64,000 nucleotides of DNA, taken from positions 195,741,829 through 195,805,828 of the forward strand of contig CM053143.1 of assembly GCA_028571685.1 (NCBI GenBank), read 5' to 3'. The translations under genes and the position numbers were made by a program. Position 1 is the first letter of the stretch. The number at the start of each line of letters is the position of its first letter. Origin of the DNA: Heterohyrax brucei (lineage: Eukaryota; Chordata; Mammalia; Hyracoidea; Procaviidae). Positions 23,803-35,043 of the stretch are shown here, piece after piece. The notes beneath the pieces were generated by a model. It had not been told where the DNA came from. It saw only the letters and a list, made by a program, of their open reading frames with translations, and did not search any database.

Positions 23803-23863
23803 CCTGGGACAACACCCAGGCCGAACAGCTGAGCAGAGGTCGTATCAAAAGGGCTAATAATTG

Positions 23864-23900
23864 TAAAATACTGATTAAAAACCCTTTAATCAGTATTTTA
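23864..23900. repeat. Perfect 16-bp inverted repeat, 5-nt loop
   Basis: Arm 23,864-23,879 is the exact reverse complement of 23,885-23,900, with the 5-nt loop aaccc. A 12-bp direct repeat (attaaaaaccct) sits at 23,874-23,885 and 23,901-23,912. The arrangement looks like a template-switch duplication. Confidence 0.85.
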
Positions 23901-23989
23901 ATTAAAAACCCTGCCTCATCTCTCAGACTGACTAGAAAAATTACAACGGCTAACCTGGAGAGTGAAGTGTTTTTCAAATCTTGCCCAGG

Positions 23990-24440
23990 GGACTGAGCCA
24001 TCTACCACCGCCCACCTTGCCTAGCAACCTGAGACAGCTACAGAGGTCAGATCTCATCACAGGCCCTCTAACAACCCCCACCCTCCACTCTGGCTCACCT
24101 TGTGACTAATGACCCCCGAGCCCTCTGGCTTGAGATGAGACATTAAGACACTGCCCAGGTGACATCACCCACCTTGTGACCGCAGACCTTGCCCAGGGGC
24201 CCGAGAAAGCTGCAGCTTCCCCTGGGCATCTGAATAACACCAGCTTTTGTTCTTCTAACCCTTCCTCCTTCTTCCTATAAAACCCTCCAACTTGAGAAGA
24301 GATGGTGAGATGGTTGTAGGGTGCTAACCCAGCACCTCCTCAGATCACGGCCGTCTGAATAAAGCACAGTCCCCCACCCCCGTCTCTGTCTGGTTTTGTG
24401 GTGACAGTGTGAAGCTATGACCCAGTTTTTGGGTTACAGG
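23990..24440 (+). mobile_element. Probable ERV-type solo LTR with TATA box and poly(A) signal
   Basis: A TATAAAA box at 24,276-24,282 is followed 76 bp later by AATAAA at 24,358-24,363 and a gt-rich stretch (gtctctgtctggttttgtgg). Upstream are repeated cttgccc(a)gggg words, as in LTR enhancers. Boundaries are uncertain, no internal retroviral genes are present, and the class is inferred from layout only. Confidence 0.45.
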
Positions 24441-24605
24441 ATCTCGGAGTTTGCTCTTCAGAGAGACAAGAGGCCAGTCCACACACACTGCCCTGCTGGA
24501 CTGTGAAGACATCAGAACCCCGTGTCATTTCTTACCCAGTGAGACAGTTCCTATTTTGACTATGATTTTATAGCATACACACGAAATCCCAATACCAAAT
24601 CCCAA

Positions 24606-24764
24606 AAAACAAACCCACTGCCATCGAGTTGATTCTGACTCATAGTGGCTCTACAGACAGAGCAGAACTGCCCCGTAGAGTTTTCCAGGAGCGCCTGGAG
24701 GATTTGAACGGCCGGCCTTCTGGTTAGCTGACGTAGCACTAACCATCAGACGACCGGGGTTTCT
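24606..24764 (-). repeat. AfroSINE copy
   Basis: Antisense order: aacccactgccatcgagttg, agcagaactgccccgtagag, ggccttctggttagctgacg, cgaccggggtttc. Well preserved. Confidence 0.9.
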
Positions 24765-24824
24765 AATCCCAGGGCAGCCAAGCCAGCAGCGTGACGTAAA
24801 TCACTGGGCACACGTCGATAGTGG

Positions 24825-25008
24825 GGCGCCCCTGGCTGATGCAAACAGTTAAGATTGGCTGCTACTCTAAAGGTTAGAAGTTCGAGCCCACCCAGAGATG
24901 CCTCAGAAGATAGCCCTGGCAGACAGCCAAAGCCGACGGGCAGCGCTCTGCTCGGGCACATGTCGGGTCACCACGAGTCGGTGCCACAGCAGCTGGCTTG
25001 GTTTCTTT
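24825..25008 (+). repeat. AfroSINE, longer-body variant
   Basis: Head cgcccctggctgatgcaaac, then gttcgagcccacccagagat, tagccctggcagacagccaa and ggtcaccacgagtcggtgcc. Confidence 0.8.
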
Positions 25009-25319
25009 TTTCTTAATTGATAACGTGACCTTTACCCCCTCTGATCAGATGAGTTGTGGGTTCTGCAGAGAGAGGATTGGTGCAGTCCGAGAATAGCCCA
25101 AGACAAAGCAGGTAGTTGAGTGACAGGGGCCAGCTCAGGCCCAGGGTGCCCAACAAGAAGGGGACAGAGCCAGCAGGAGACTGAGTTGGGGCAACAAGAG
25201 TGGGCTTCAGTTCACAGTCCCTTGTCTGGCAGTGCCACGACCCTTCTTCACACAGACAGAGGCAGACCCGTTTACATAGAAGGGAGGTGGGGGGAAGAAA
25301 GGCAGCAATTATTTTATTA
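25009..25319. other. Unannotated stretch, nothing recognised
   Basis: No feature recognised. Confidence 0.4.
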
Positions 25320-25500
25320 AGGACCAGGGAATGATGAATAATTTAATTTGGGAAAGAACTGTAATGCTGATTAAATCACCACGTCCTCAGGCCTGACATC
25401 ACCTCATTTCTAATTCCCCTTGACGTTTCTAGTAGGGCATTTTGCAAAGAAGGTTCCAGAACACTCTGAGATTCCCTGTCATTAACCGTCAGCCTAGGCA
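25320..25500. promoter_or_regulatory. Candidate conserved non-coding element (speculative)
   Basis: An AT-rich island in GC-rich surroundings, with overlapping homeobox-type words (gaataatttaatttgggaaa, ctgattaaatc) and no repeat family match. Purely a composition-based suggestion. Confidence 0.2.
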
Positions 25501-26379
25501 CTCCTGACATGCCTGGCAGGGGGAGGCGAGGAGCAGAGACGATGGGAGAGAGAGGAGAGAGGGAGAGAGGCTTCCACGGGGAAGCAGAGCCTCTTCTCAA
25601 GCGCACCACCCTGAATATTTAAACCACAAACTTGGCCTTGAGTACGGAATGTGCTGTGGGGAGCCTCCGGGAGTTCACGGCAGGGTCAGGGCCACAGATG
25701 TGGAAAGCCAGCTTCAGGCTGTCGGATCAGAAAGCCGGGTCCTAGGAGCTGAGGGCCCAAGAGAGCATCCAGTCACAGGCGGCTGTCAGTATCCAGCCAA
25801 GTCATATTACGTTCCCACCAGATTCCCACTTTCAGGAAGCTAATCTCGCCAAATCTCAGTTACACAGCCCTCTGCATGGAATCCCAACACACCTGCAACT
25901 GTTCCATGTATGCACCACCCTCCCAGGGCCCAGAAAGTCACTGCAGGAACAGGGAGGCGTGGGAAGCCACAGTGCTGCCTGGAAACGAGTTCAAAAGACA
26001 CTGGGGATCTTGCCGAATTTGCCAGAAATCAAACCTTGACCTGAACCTCACACTGAGCTTCAGGCTGCTTCTGCCCACAGGCGACTTGGGAGCCTGGCCG
26101 CACTCAGAGGCCCGGCTAGGGGTGCCAGGCTGTCCCCACCGAGGGGGATGAAGGCAGAGGGCATGCTGGGGCCCGGGGCTCTGAAGGTGCGGCCTCCACG
26201 GCATGGTAGGGAAGCAGCCACAGGAAGACACAAGCGCTGTGCATTGGTGGGGGCCTGATGGAGCCCACCCGGGCAAGGGACAAGGCGTCCGGGGGGACAG
26301 AGTCCTGCAGCCCCTGCAGCCAACAGAGCGAGGGCTGGAGCTGGGAGGTCCTTCCTTCCACCCACCTGGACAGACGATG
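25501..26379. other. Unannotated stretch, nothing recognised
   Basis: A ggagagagagg-type purine run lies near 25,545-25,572. No gene was recognised; the overlapping 180-codon - strand frame lacks motifs. Confidence 0.4.
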
Positions 26380-26510
26380 GAGCCCGAGTCCCAGTTTCCC
26401 ATCTTGCAGAACGGGGACAATGACAACGTAGCTAAGTGGCTCCTGGTGCCTGACAGAGGGCTGGCCCGGAACAGGCACACAGGACATGGTTCATGAATGA
26501 GTGACTGCGG
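26380..26510 (+). repeat. MIR copy
   Basis: Sense MIR core and tail: tcccagtttcccatcttgca, gaacggggacaatgacaacg, ctggcccggaacaggcacac and tcatgaatgag. Confidence 0.6.
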
Positions 26511-26569
26511 GACAAATGCAGGAAGTGCTGGCTTGGAAAGCGGCCCACCTCATGGTAAAAGCCAGGCAG

Positions 26570-26755
26570 CATCAAGCGGCCCCCCACATGGTGGCTCCAC
26601 ACGCATCAGAGTGAAGTGACCCGCCAAGGGGGCCGCAACGGCTGCGCCTCCCAGAGCAGACGCCGGGGCTTCCCCCCAAGGCACTCTGGGTGGACTCCCG
26701 ACTCCAGCCTGTAGGTCAGCAGCCACATGTCCCGCTGTTTGCACCACCAGGGACC
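26570..26755 (-). repeat. AfroSINE, longer-body variant, diverged
   Basis: Antisense middle segment, then ggcactctgggtggactccc and the reversed head gtttgcaccaccagggacc. Confidence 0.65.
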
Positions 26756-27379
26756 AGCGCAGGGTAGGAGCCCAGTCAAAAGCTGCCACCCTCGTCACCG
26801 TGCTCCAGTATGCCTGGGAGAAAGGCAAGCCCTGGAAACCGAAGGCCAGCCTCCAGAGGGTACACATCTCCATCACAGACGGCACCGGGCCACACCAGAG
26901 AACATACTTAAGAGTACTAGAAATTTCTCCATGTGCAGAAGCGAGTCCTGATGTTGCTACCAGCGCTGACACCTTTCCTTGCGCCTCCCATTCACCCAAA
27001 GGCATGGACAGCTCTGATCCTCCCCTGCCAGGGGATGCAGGGATGCCACCTTCTGGCTTCTCTCCAGGGATGGGACCCAGGGATGACTCTGGTGGCATCA
27101 TGTGGGTTTACCAGACCCCAGGAAGGCTATCTCTGGCCCTCAACCTTAGTTCTCTGGCTCTGGCTGGCTCTGTGCTGTCTGCTGAGGGAGGGCAGGGAAG
27201 GGGGTGACTGAGATGGACAATCACAGGAGTGGGGACAGGTAGGGAAGTTTGTATAAACACGCCAGTGCTGGAGGGGCCCTCTCTATCTTTGAGGCTGAGC
27301 GTTGAACACGGGTTCACGGGTAGGGAGAGAGGCCCGGACTAGGACAGCAGCACCGGCGAGGCTGCTGTGGCGTCACTGG
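26756..27379. other. Unannotated stretch before the minisatellite
   Basis: No exon or repeat recognised. Confidence 0.4.
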
Positions 27380-29640
27380 GCACGTCAGCAACGCTGGCGC
27401 TTCTAGGACAGCGTGTCTGTGAGGAGGGCCTGCGCAGGCCTCAGAGGGCACTGCGTGGATGTGAGGAGGCCTGGGTGCCGGTAAGGAGTGTGTCTCAAAG
27501 AAGGCCTGTCTGTCTGCGAGGAGGGCTGTGTGTCTGCGAAGGTAGTTGTACGTCTCGGGAGAAACGACATGTCTGTGACGAGGCCTGTCTGTCCATGCGG
27601 ACGCTGCATCAGTGAGAAGGGCGATGTGTCTGTGAGGAAGCCTGCCCGTCTACGAAGAGGGTCTGTGTGCCTGAGAGGAAGTGTACATCTCTGAGAAAGC
27701 TTGTGTGTCTGTGACCTTGGCTGTGTCTGTGTGGAGGCCTGCATGTCTACAAGGAGCTGGGGCTGTGAGGAGGACCTGTATGTCTGAGGAGGCTTGTTTA
27801 TCTGAGGACGACTTTGTGTCTAAGAGAAGGGCTCTGTGTCTGCGAGGAAGTCTCCATGTCTGTGAGCAGGGCTGTGTGTCTGCATGGAGGCTTTTGTCTA
27901 TGAAGAGGCAAATGTGTCTATGAGAAGGCTCTGTGTCTAAGAGAGGGGCCATGTGTCCATGATTAGGCCTGCGTGTCTGCGAGGACAATCTGCGTTGTCT
28001 GCAAGGACGGTCTGCGTGTCTGTGCGGATGGTCTGCGTGTCTGCGAGGACAGTCTGCATGTCTGCGAGGACGGTCTGTGTGTCTGTGAGGACGGTCTGCC
28101 TGTCTGTGAGGACAGTCTGCGTGTCTGCGAGGTGGCCTAAGTGTCTGAAGAGACCTGCATTGTCAGTGAGGACGTCTGCGTGTCCATGAGGAGGCCCATA
28201 TGTCTGTCAGGAGGGCTCACACATCTGCAAGAATGGTGCATGTGCCTGTGAGGAGGGCTGTGTGGCTGCTGGGATGCTCTGTACCTCTAAACAGACCAGT
28301 GTGCCAGTCAAGAAGGCTGCGTGTCCATGTGGAGGGCTGTATGTCTGTGAGGAGCTGTCTGTCTGTGACAAGGGCTTGTGCATTTCTGAGGAAGGTCTGT
28401 GTGTTTCTGAGGTGGCCTTGCATATCCACAAGGAAGTTTATGAATCTATTAGGAGGCCTGTGTGTCTGGGGAGCTGAATGTGTGAAGAGGTCTGTTTGTC
28501 CACGAGAAAATTCATGTGTCTGTGGCAAGGGCTGTGTGTCTGTGAGGAGGACCTGCATGTCTGTGAGAAGGACCTGCGTGTCTGTGAGGAGGTTGCTGTG
28601 TCTGTGAGGAGGTTGCTGTGTCTGTGAGGAGGACTTGCATGTCTGTGTGGAGGTCGCTGCATCTGTGAGGGGGGCCTGCGTGTCTGTGAGGAGGTCAGTG
28701 TGTCTGTGAGGAGGACCTACATGTCTGTGAGGAGGACCTACGTGTCTGTGAGGAGGACCTACGTGTCTGTGAGGAGGTCGCTGTGTCTGTGAGGAGGGTC
28801 TGTGAGGAGGTCGCTGTGTCTGTGAGAAGGTCACTGTGTCTGTGAGGTGGACCTGCGTGTCTGTGAGGAGGTCGCTGTGTCTGTGAGGAGGTCACTGTGT
28901 CTGTGAGGAGGTCGCTGTGTCTGTGAGGCGGTCGCTGTGTCTGTGAGGAGGACTTGCGTGTCTGTGTGGAGGTCACTGTCTGCGAGGGGGGCCTGTGTGT
29001 CTGTGAGGAGGTTGCTGTGTCTGTGAGGAGGTCACTATGTCTGTGAGGAGGACCTGTGAGTCTGTGAGGAGTTCGCTGCATCTGTGAGGAGGACCTGCAT
29101 GTCTGTGAGGAGGTTGCTGTGTCTGTGAGGAGGTCACTGTGTCTGTGAGGAGGAGCTGCGTGTCTGTGAGGAGTTCGCTGCATCTGTGAGGAGGACCTGC
29201 ATGTCTGTGAGGAGGTTGCTGTGTCTGTGAGGAGGTCACTGTGTCTGTGAGGAGGACCTGCGTGTCTGTGAGGAGGTCACTGCATCTGTGAGGAGGACCT
29301 GCTTGTGTGTGAGGAGGTCACTGTGTCTATGAGGAGCCATGTGTTGGAGAGAAGGCCTAGTTGTCTGTGGAGGGCCTGTGTGTCTGTGAGGAGTCCTGCA
29401 TCTCACTGAGGGCAGCCGTGCATCCATGAGGAGAAACACGTGTCTGTGTGTCTGAGGAGGACCAGCGTGCCTGTAAGGAGGGCTGTAAGCCAAGGAGGAG
29501 AACCTGGGTGTCTGTGAGGAAAGTGTGCTTGTTTGTATCTGATGAGAGCCCGCGGGTCTGCGAGGAGGGCATGAGCGTCTGTGAGGTGCACCTGCTTTCT
29601 TTGAGGAATGCCCTGTGCTTCTCTTTGGTCCATAAACACA
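27380..29640 (+). repeat. Large minisatellite, 20-21-bp unit
   Basis: About 2.2 kb built from the unit tctgtgaggaggtcgctgtg (20 bp) and a 21-bp variant tctgtgaggagg + acctgcgtg. The core at about 28,520-29,340 is most regular; both flanks are progressively degenerate. Because the unit lacks stop codons in some frames, it makes long low-complexity open frames on both strands (up to 205 codons on -), which I do not regard as genes. Confidence 0.95.
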
Positions 29641-30152
29641 AATGAAGTGATAGGATTTGATAAATCCATTCAAAGTCTCATTTCCTGAATGTTCGCCCTC
29701 CTGAGAACTCCTGACTGTGTGTCTCTCCCTGAGGCAACTTTATTGCTGAGACATGGACAGTTTATGTCCCAGTGTCCCCGGATGGCTTCACGGTTTCTGG
29801 GGAACAGCACAGCAGCCCAGATCCTAGGGGATGTCTGAGGTGACAAAAGCAGCCCTAAGGACATTCCAGAGAAGAAGGCCCTTTATTGGGAACCTGGGAC
29901 AGCCCTGTGCTGAGACACAGGCAGGTGTGGCCTCTGTGCTCTGACATCAGCCTGGGTATCAGCACCCAAGGTTACGGTGGTTACAGTCCCTGGCCTGAGA
30001 CATTACGGGTGACACAAGCGGGGACACCAAGAGGATCCCTGCAGGTGTCACGGGCCTTCTCCCCCCACTCCTGGCTCCAACCAGCCGGGACCCTGTATCC
30101 TACCTTACCCAAATCACTAGGTCCCGAGTTCAGAGACCCTTGTCAAGCAGTC
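29641..30152. other. Unannotated stretch, nothing recognised
   Basis: No feature recognised. Confidence 0.4.
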
Positions 30153-30319
30153 AGAGCCCTGGTGGCACAGTGGCTCTCAGCTCAGCTGCAAACCAAAAGG
30201 TCAGTAGTTCAAATCCAATAGCTGCTCCTCAGAAACCCTACAGGCCCTTCCGCTGTAACTCCCAGGGTTGCTGGGAGGTCAAATCAACTCACAGCAATGG
30301 GTTTGGTTTGGTTTGGTTC
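30153..30319 (+). repeat. AfroSINE copy
   Basis: Head gagccctggtggcacagtgg, then aaaaggtcagtagttcaaat, ctcctcagaaaccctacagg, and the tail cagcaatgggtttggtttgg. Confidence 0.85.
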
Positions 30320-31136
30320 GGCAAGCAGTGGGGACCCAGGGGCCCAGGCTGACCCCTGCAGGCTAACCACTGCTCATACCTGCTGCAGCCTTGGCCATGA
30401 GGTACCTATACCCTCCAGCATCTGCATGGGGGTGCTGGAATGCCCGACGTGGGGTCCAGGCCCCTGGTCACCCATCCCCGTGGTCCTGCCACCTCCAGCC
30501 TTCCTGCTCTCAGGGCCATGCCGTCCCCAAGGCTGTGGCACACTCCCTGACTTTCCCAGGTACTGCAGTCAGGCAGAGGGCAGGGGTGACTCTGCTGCTC
30601 GGGGCCCAGGAAGCAACACCTCCACCTCAGGGCTCCAGCCCGGGAAGCAGGGGCACTGAGCTGCTGTGAGTTCCCCCAGAGGTGTCTGCAAGGCTGGTCT
30701 CCCCCTCCTGGGAGGGTCCCGCCTCCACATGGGGCCCTGGGAGGCTGTCATTCCAGGACAGCATCAGGGCCCTGTGGAGGAGCAGCTGCCACAGCAGGCA
30801 GCTGGACACGGTGGCTCTTGAGCAGTCTGGGGCCATCTAGGAGAGAAATGTTGCGATCTGGCTTGGGGAGGTGACAAGGTAGGGTAGGGTGGGGGTTGGG
30901 GAGGGGCAAGGCCTGACCCCAATGCCTTGGCTTTCAGCTGGGCCACCTCTAAACTAGGGGTCAGCAGAAACACAGGACAAAGACACAGCCTCTGCTCTCG
31001 AAGAACTTGCATGTGAATGTGTGCGGTAAGAAAGCCATCTGGCCAAGGTGGCCAGCAGCTGGCTGAGACAGAGGCAAGGACAGGGCTCGAGGCAGGGCAC
31101 GCTGAGGCCACAAGGCTGGCTGATGAATGGCCATAG
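30320..31136. other. Unannotated stretch, nothing recognised
   Basis: No feature recognised. Confidence 0.4.
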
Positions 31137-31212
31137 CTGGAACTTAGATTACACAAACCTATGGTGGGTTGCCGTGAGTCGGATCTGACTCGAGGGCACT
31201 TGGCTTGGCATG
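31137..31212 (+). repeat. AfroSINE 3' fragment
   Basis: Only the 3' part: cctatggtgggttgccgtga, gtcggatctgactcgagggc. Confidence 0.6.
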
Positions 31213-31463
31213 GTAACGGTGGTGTCACCGTGTCCTGCTGCAGCGCTGTGGTGCTGGAAGCTGTGCCTCTGGTCTCTGAAACACCAGCAGGTGCCCACGG
31301 TGGGCAGGTTTCAACAGTGTCCAGACTAGGAAGGAAACGTCAGATGTTGGAAGTCTGGGGGTCACAACAGAAGACTGTCCGATAGAGAACTGGAGGGTGG
31401 CATCCCAGAAACACCGTGGGAATGTGTTTCCAAGATCTGGAAGCTGCCACCCAACTCACCAGG

Positions 31464-31557
31464 AGCCTGGTGGTGCGACTGCTAAGCACTCAGCGCTAAC
31501 TAAAGGATTAGCAGCTTGAACCCCAGCTCTGAAGGCCTGGTGACGCTGCAGTGAAGA
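31464..31557 (+). repeat. AfroSINE, partial
   Basis: Head gagcctggtggtgcgactgc, gctaactaaaggattagcag, ggcctggtgacgctgc; 3' body missing. Confidence 0.6.
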
Positions 31558-31983
31558 CGCTGGCCCAGGAGACCCCACAACGACAGCACCCAGCTTGTTG
31601 GAGAAGTCGCTGCCCTCCTGGGTGACTAGAGAAGTTCTGAGACACACGGCACAGAAGCCGAAACAGGTCCTGGTATATTTTGTGGGACGGCAGGGAACCA
31701 CTCCGGCCGTCAGGCACAGAAGTGTTTAGTGACAGCAACATCCCGGGAGGAGAGCAGGGCGGGCACGGTTCGTCTGTCAGGTGGAGCCCGCGCCGGCCAA
31801 GGGGGCTGCCGCTCCGTGAGGCCGACGAGAGCAACACGTCATGCCGTGGGCGTCAGCTGGCGCGGGCAGTGAGTCATCTCATGTGGTCCTCCTTGCTGAG
31901 CTCTTTGTCACTCACACACAACGACTGGGTGGGACCATGCAAACACGGGGAACTTGGGACGGCCAGGGCTGTGTGTCACCTCG
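31558..31983. other. Unannotated stretch, nothing recognised
   Basis: No feature recognised. An open frame of 233 codons begins at 31,680 on + and runs through the tandem repeat that follows. Confidence 0.4.
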
Positions 31984-32203
31984 GCTGGGCCCTGGTTCCC
32001 AGCACTGGTGGCTGTCCTTCCTCGCACAGCTGGGCCCCGACTGGGTGGCTGTCCTTCCTCACATGGCTGGGCCCCAATTCCCAGCACCGGGTGGCTGTCC
32101 TTCCTCGCACAGCTGGGCCCCAATTCCCAGCACCGGGTGGCTGTCCTTCCTCGCACAGCTGGGCCCCGATTCCCAGCACTGGGTGGCTGTCCCTCCTTGC
32201 ATG
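31984..32203 (+). repeat. 46-bp tandem repeat, five copies
   Basis: Units start gctgggccc at 31,984, 32,029, 32,066, 32,112 and 32,158 (spacings 45, 37, 46, 46). The second copy lacks about nine bases. The last full pair is nearly identical, so the array probably expanded recently. Confidence 0.9.
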
Positions 32204-32765
32204 TGCTGTGGACCCTGCTCTTTGCATGTCAGTGAGACAGGATGGTGTCAGGCAGGTCTTGGGTCACAGCCTTGCAGGAGAGGGGGACTCCAGCCCCATC
32301 CTTTTCTGGAATGCAGCCTGCGTCTGCGAAGCCTGTGTGGGCCCTTGGATGTCCCCGGAGACCCGCTGTCTGAGCCGCTGACTCTGGAATCCCTGGTCTC
32401 CACAGCCCTTTGGACCTGCAGCCTGTCGCAGGCCTGATTTGCCCGCAGGCCGCGGTCTGCACTGCCTGTTTGGTCCCTGCACTCCTGCGGCCACATGGGT
32501 TTGGAGATGCCCGTGGCCAACCCACCAGTTTGGGACTTGTCAGCCTTCATACCGTGAGTCTGTGAGACTGCAGTGAACTAGGGACCCCAAACACAGACTG
32601 GCGGGAGGGACAGGGCTGGGGTAGGGGAGGACCTGATGTCTGAGATGACGGCATGGGACAGCAGCTTAGACAAGCCCCACCACGTTGGGACATTTTTAAC
32701 CCCTGCTTTCCAATAGCCAGCTTTGTGCCAACCTTTATAGTAGAAATTATTCATTTAATTAAACC
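32204..32765. other. Unannotated stretch, nothing recognised
   Basis: No feature recognised. Confidence 0.4.
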
Positions 32766-32936
32766 AAAAAAACCCCAAACAAACCCACTATAATCAAGGT
32801 GGTTCTGACTCAGCAGTTCCACAGGGCAGAGCAGAACCACTGCACAGGGTCTCCAGGGAGTGCCTGGCGGGTTTGGAATACTGACCTTTCGGTGAGCGGC
32901 TGTGGCACTAACCACTACGCCAGCAGGGTTTCCCCT
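32766..32936 (-). repeat. AfroSINE copy
   Basis: A-rich start, then aaacccactataatcaaggt, agcagaaccactgcacaggg, gacctttcggtgagcggctg and the reversed head cgccagcagggtttcc. Confidence 0.85.
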
Positions 32937-33039
32937 CGTTTAACAAGGTGTGGAGCTTACAGTAGTTTACACATTTCTTTATCACTTGTGATGACCCTGT
33001 GCATCTTTCATGTCAATAAAATACAGAACAAAATGTGTG

Positions 33040-33105
33040 CACATGTATGCACTGACACGTGTGCCTGTCTGCACACATACATGCACACACACACACACGT
33101 TTCCC
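33040..33105 (+). repeat. CA-rich microsatellite
   Basis: Irregular acacatgc words ending in a pure cacacacacacac run. Confidence 0.8.
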
Positions 33106-34274
33106 CACCCAGACATGGCTGTTAAACCTTCACCAACACAATGGCAGGTTTGTTTCCGGGTGCCCACTTCACCAAAGTGCCCAGAATCTGCAATCAGGGG
33201 TCCCTGCCCTTTGACCTCTGGGGGAAGGTGCCGAGGTCATGCCCTGGGGTGCAGGCCCACCCTCTGCAGAGGCCCAGTGCACGATAAAACCTCAAGGGCT
33301 TCCCTGTCTGCCCTCAGTAAGCCAGGTGACAGAGAGGAACCTGTGAACATCAGCTCACCAGCTCACCCCGCCTCAGTCCACCTGCCTGGGCTGCTCCTGT
33401 CCATGGCAGGGCCAGCCCCACTCTCGATCAGGCCCTGAGCCAAGGCTTCATCTGCTGGCAGGCCACTGGGTTGCTTGCTGCCCCCTTCCCACCCACGGCC
33501 AGGCCTGGGCCTCCTGCCCAGCCAGAGGACAAAGGTTCCTTCTAGAATAAAGCCTCCTGGGCCTCAGGGACACTCAGACCTCACGAATGGCCTCAAATGG
33601 ATGCTGAGGGAGGGAAAACGCCCCCACCCCAAGCCACCCCACCCCCTGGAAGGGCTGCAGGACAAGAAAGCTGTCTTAGGACCCAAACACAGGTCACTTA
33701 GTCAACATGCAAGGCTGAGCACCAGCTACATGGGCCCAAAGGAGCGGCTGGGGCAGCGAAGTGGACCAGGCTGAGGGCAAGACGCGGCTGCCCCTCTTGG
33801 TTCTCAGTTCTGTCTCCAACCACGAGGCCGTTGCTTCTCTCTTAGGTTTTCTCAAGGTTAAGGACTAAGCTGTGCTCTCTCAAGGACAATGGAAAATCCA
33901 AGGCAAGTGCCATGATAAAAGGAAACCAAAGGAGTCCACCTTGTGACAGGAACTCACACGACACGATGGCCATGCCACCTCCAGTCCGGAAACACCAAGA
34001 CGTCAGCGCATCTGGGACGTTGTCATTATGACTACCTAAAGAGGATTAGCATTCTGCAGATTCCTAGGACTGATAAAACCTCACTCCCATTCTGTGTAAC
34101 ACTTCCAGGTCATCTCCACTTTGAGGAGACAGACTTTGGAGGAATCTATCCCCTCTCTCTCTTGCATAGAGGGACACACAAAACATCTTGCTTGGGAGAC
34201 AAGCACTGTTGGATTACTCCAGGAGCTAAGAGCTTTCCAAACCTCTTTTGGTTTCCAAACCACAACTCAACATT
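33106..34274. other. Unannotated stretch; 33,840-34,270 may be an unclassified repeat
   Basis: The 33,840-34,270 part is AT-richer and leads without a break into L1 3' UTR sequence, so it may be upstream L1 3' UTR or another interspersed repeat. The rest shows nothing recognisable. Confidence 0.35.
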
Positions 34275-35043
34275 TCAAAGATCAGAGCAGCAGGTGCAGG
34301 GGCCTGGGGACCACACATTCAGGGGACATCTAGGTGCACTGGTATAACTAAGGTTTTTTAAAAAAAAAACATGTTCTGCATCCTATTTTGGTAAGCGGTG
34401 TCTGGGATCAAAAAAGCTAGCAAGCTGCCATCTAAGGAGCATCAGTCAGTCCCAATCCACCAGGAACAAGAGGAGAAAAAAGGACCATCAGAGAAAAGAC
34501 TAAAATAGGAGCCCAGGAGACAGAAAGGCCATGTGAGCTGGTGACCACATCAACATGTGACCAGGAGAAGTCGGTGGTGCCCAGCCACCACCAGTGACTA
34601 CCTTGACACGAGTGCCACATAGACTCCCTGATGGAGCCAGCAGGGAAACGGGGGCACAGAACGACAATTCTCTTAAAAGGCCAGACTGGATGGTCTGACA
34701 CCCCAAAGGGTCTCCTGAGAGCACGGCCCGTAGACTCTCTGAGAGCCCAGATCTGAAACCAGTACCGAAGATGACTCTTCACATAAAAATTGGACTGGAG
34801 TATAAGACTTGAGGTGGTCAGAGAAGTTCCTCTATAGAAGTGAGACAGGATGGAGAGGAGGGGACAGGAGCTATCAGAATGGACACAGGAAGTAGAGGGA
34901 GGAGAGGAGTGTGCTGTCACCGGGTGGGGAGAGCAGCTAGGGCTGCACAGAGGCGTGTGTGCAGGGTTTTATATGGCAAATTGACTTGGATTGTAAACTA
35001 TCACCTAACCACAATAAAAAATTAAATACAGTTAAAAAAAAAA
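34275..35043 (+). mobile_element. LINE-1 3' UTR, severely 5'-truncated
   Basis: Shares an ordered series with the L1 3' UTR at 44,850-45,606: ttcaggggacatctagg, tttggtaagcggtgtctggg, aggagacagaaaggccatgt, cccagccaccaccagtgac, tgtcaccgggtggggagagc, ttgtaaactatcacctaacc. It ends with caataaaaaattaaatac and an A run. No ORF2 is left. Confidence 0.8.

Noticed and set aside
28217-28834. 205-codon open frame on the - strand, plus similar ones to 29,673
   Set aside because: It lies wholly in the minisatellite and is a low-complexity His/Ser/Gln/Thr repeat. Openness follows from the unit lacking stops.
27380-29640. CRISPR-like repeat array
   Set aside because: Units are head-to-tail with no unique spacers, in a mammalian genome; it is a minisatellite.
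31680-32381. 233-codon + strand open frame
   Set aside because: Second half is the 46-bp tandem repeat; no recognisable domain; other frames are equally open.
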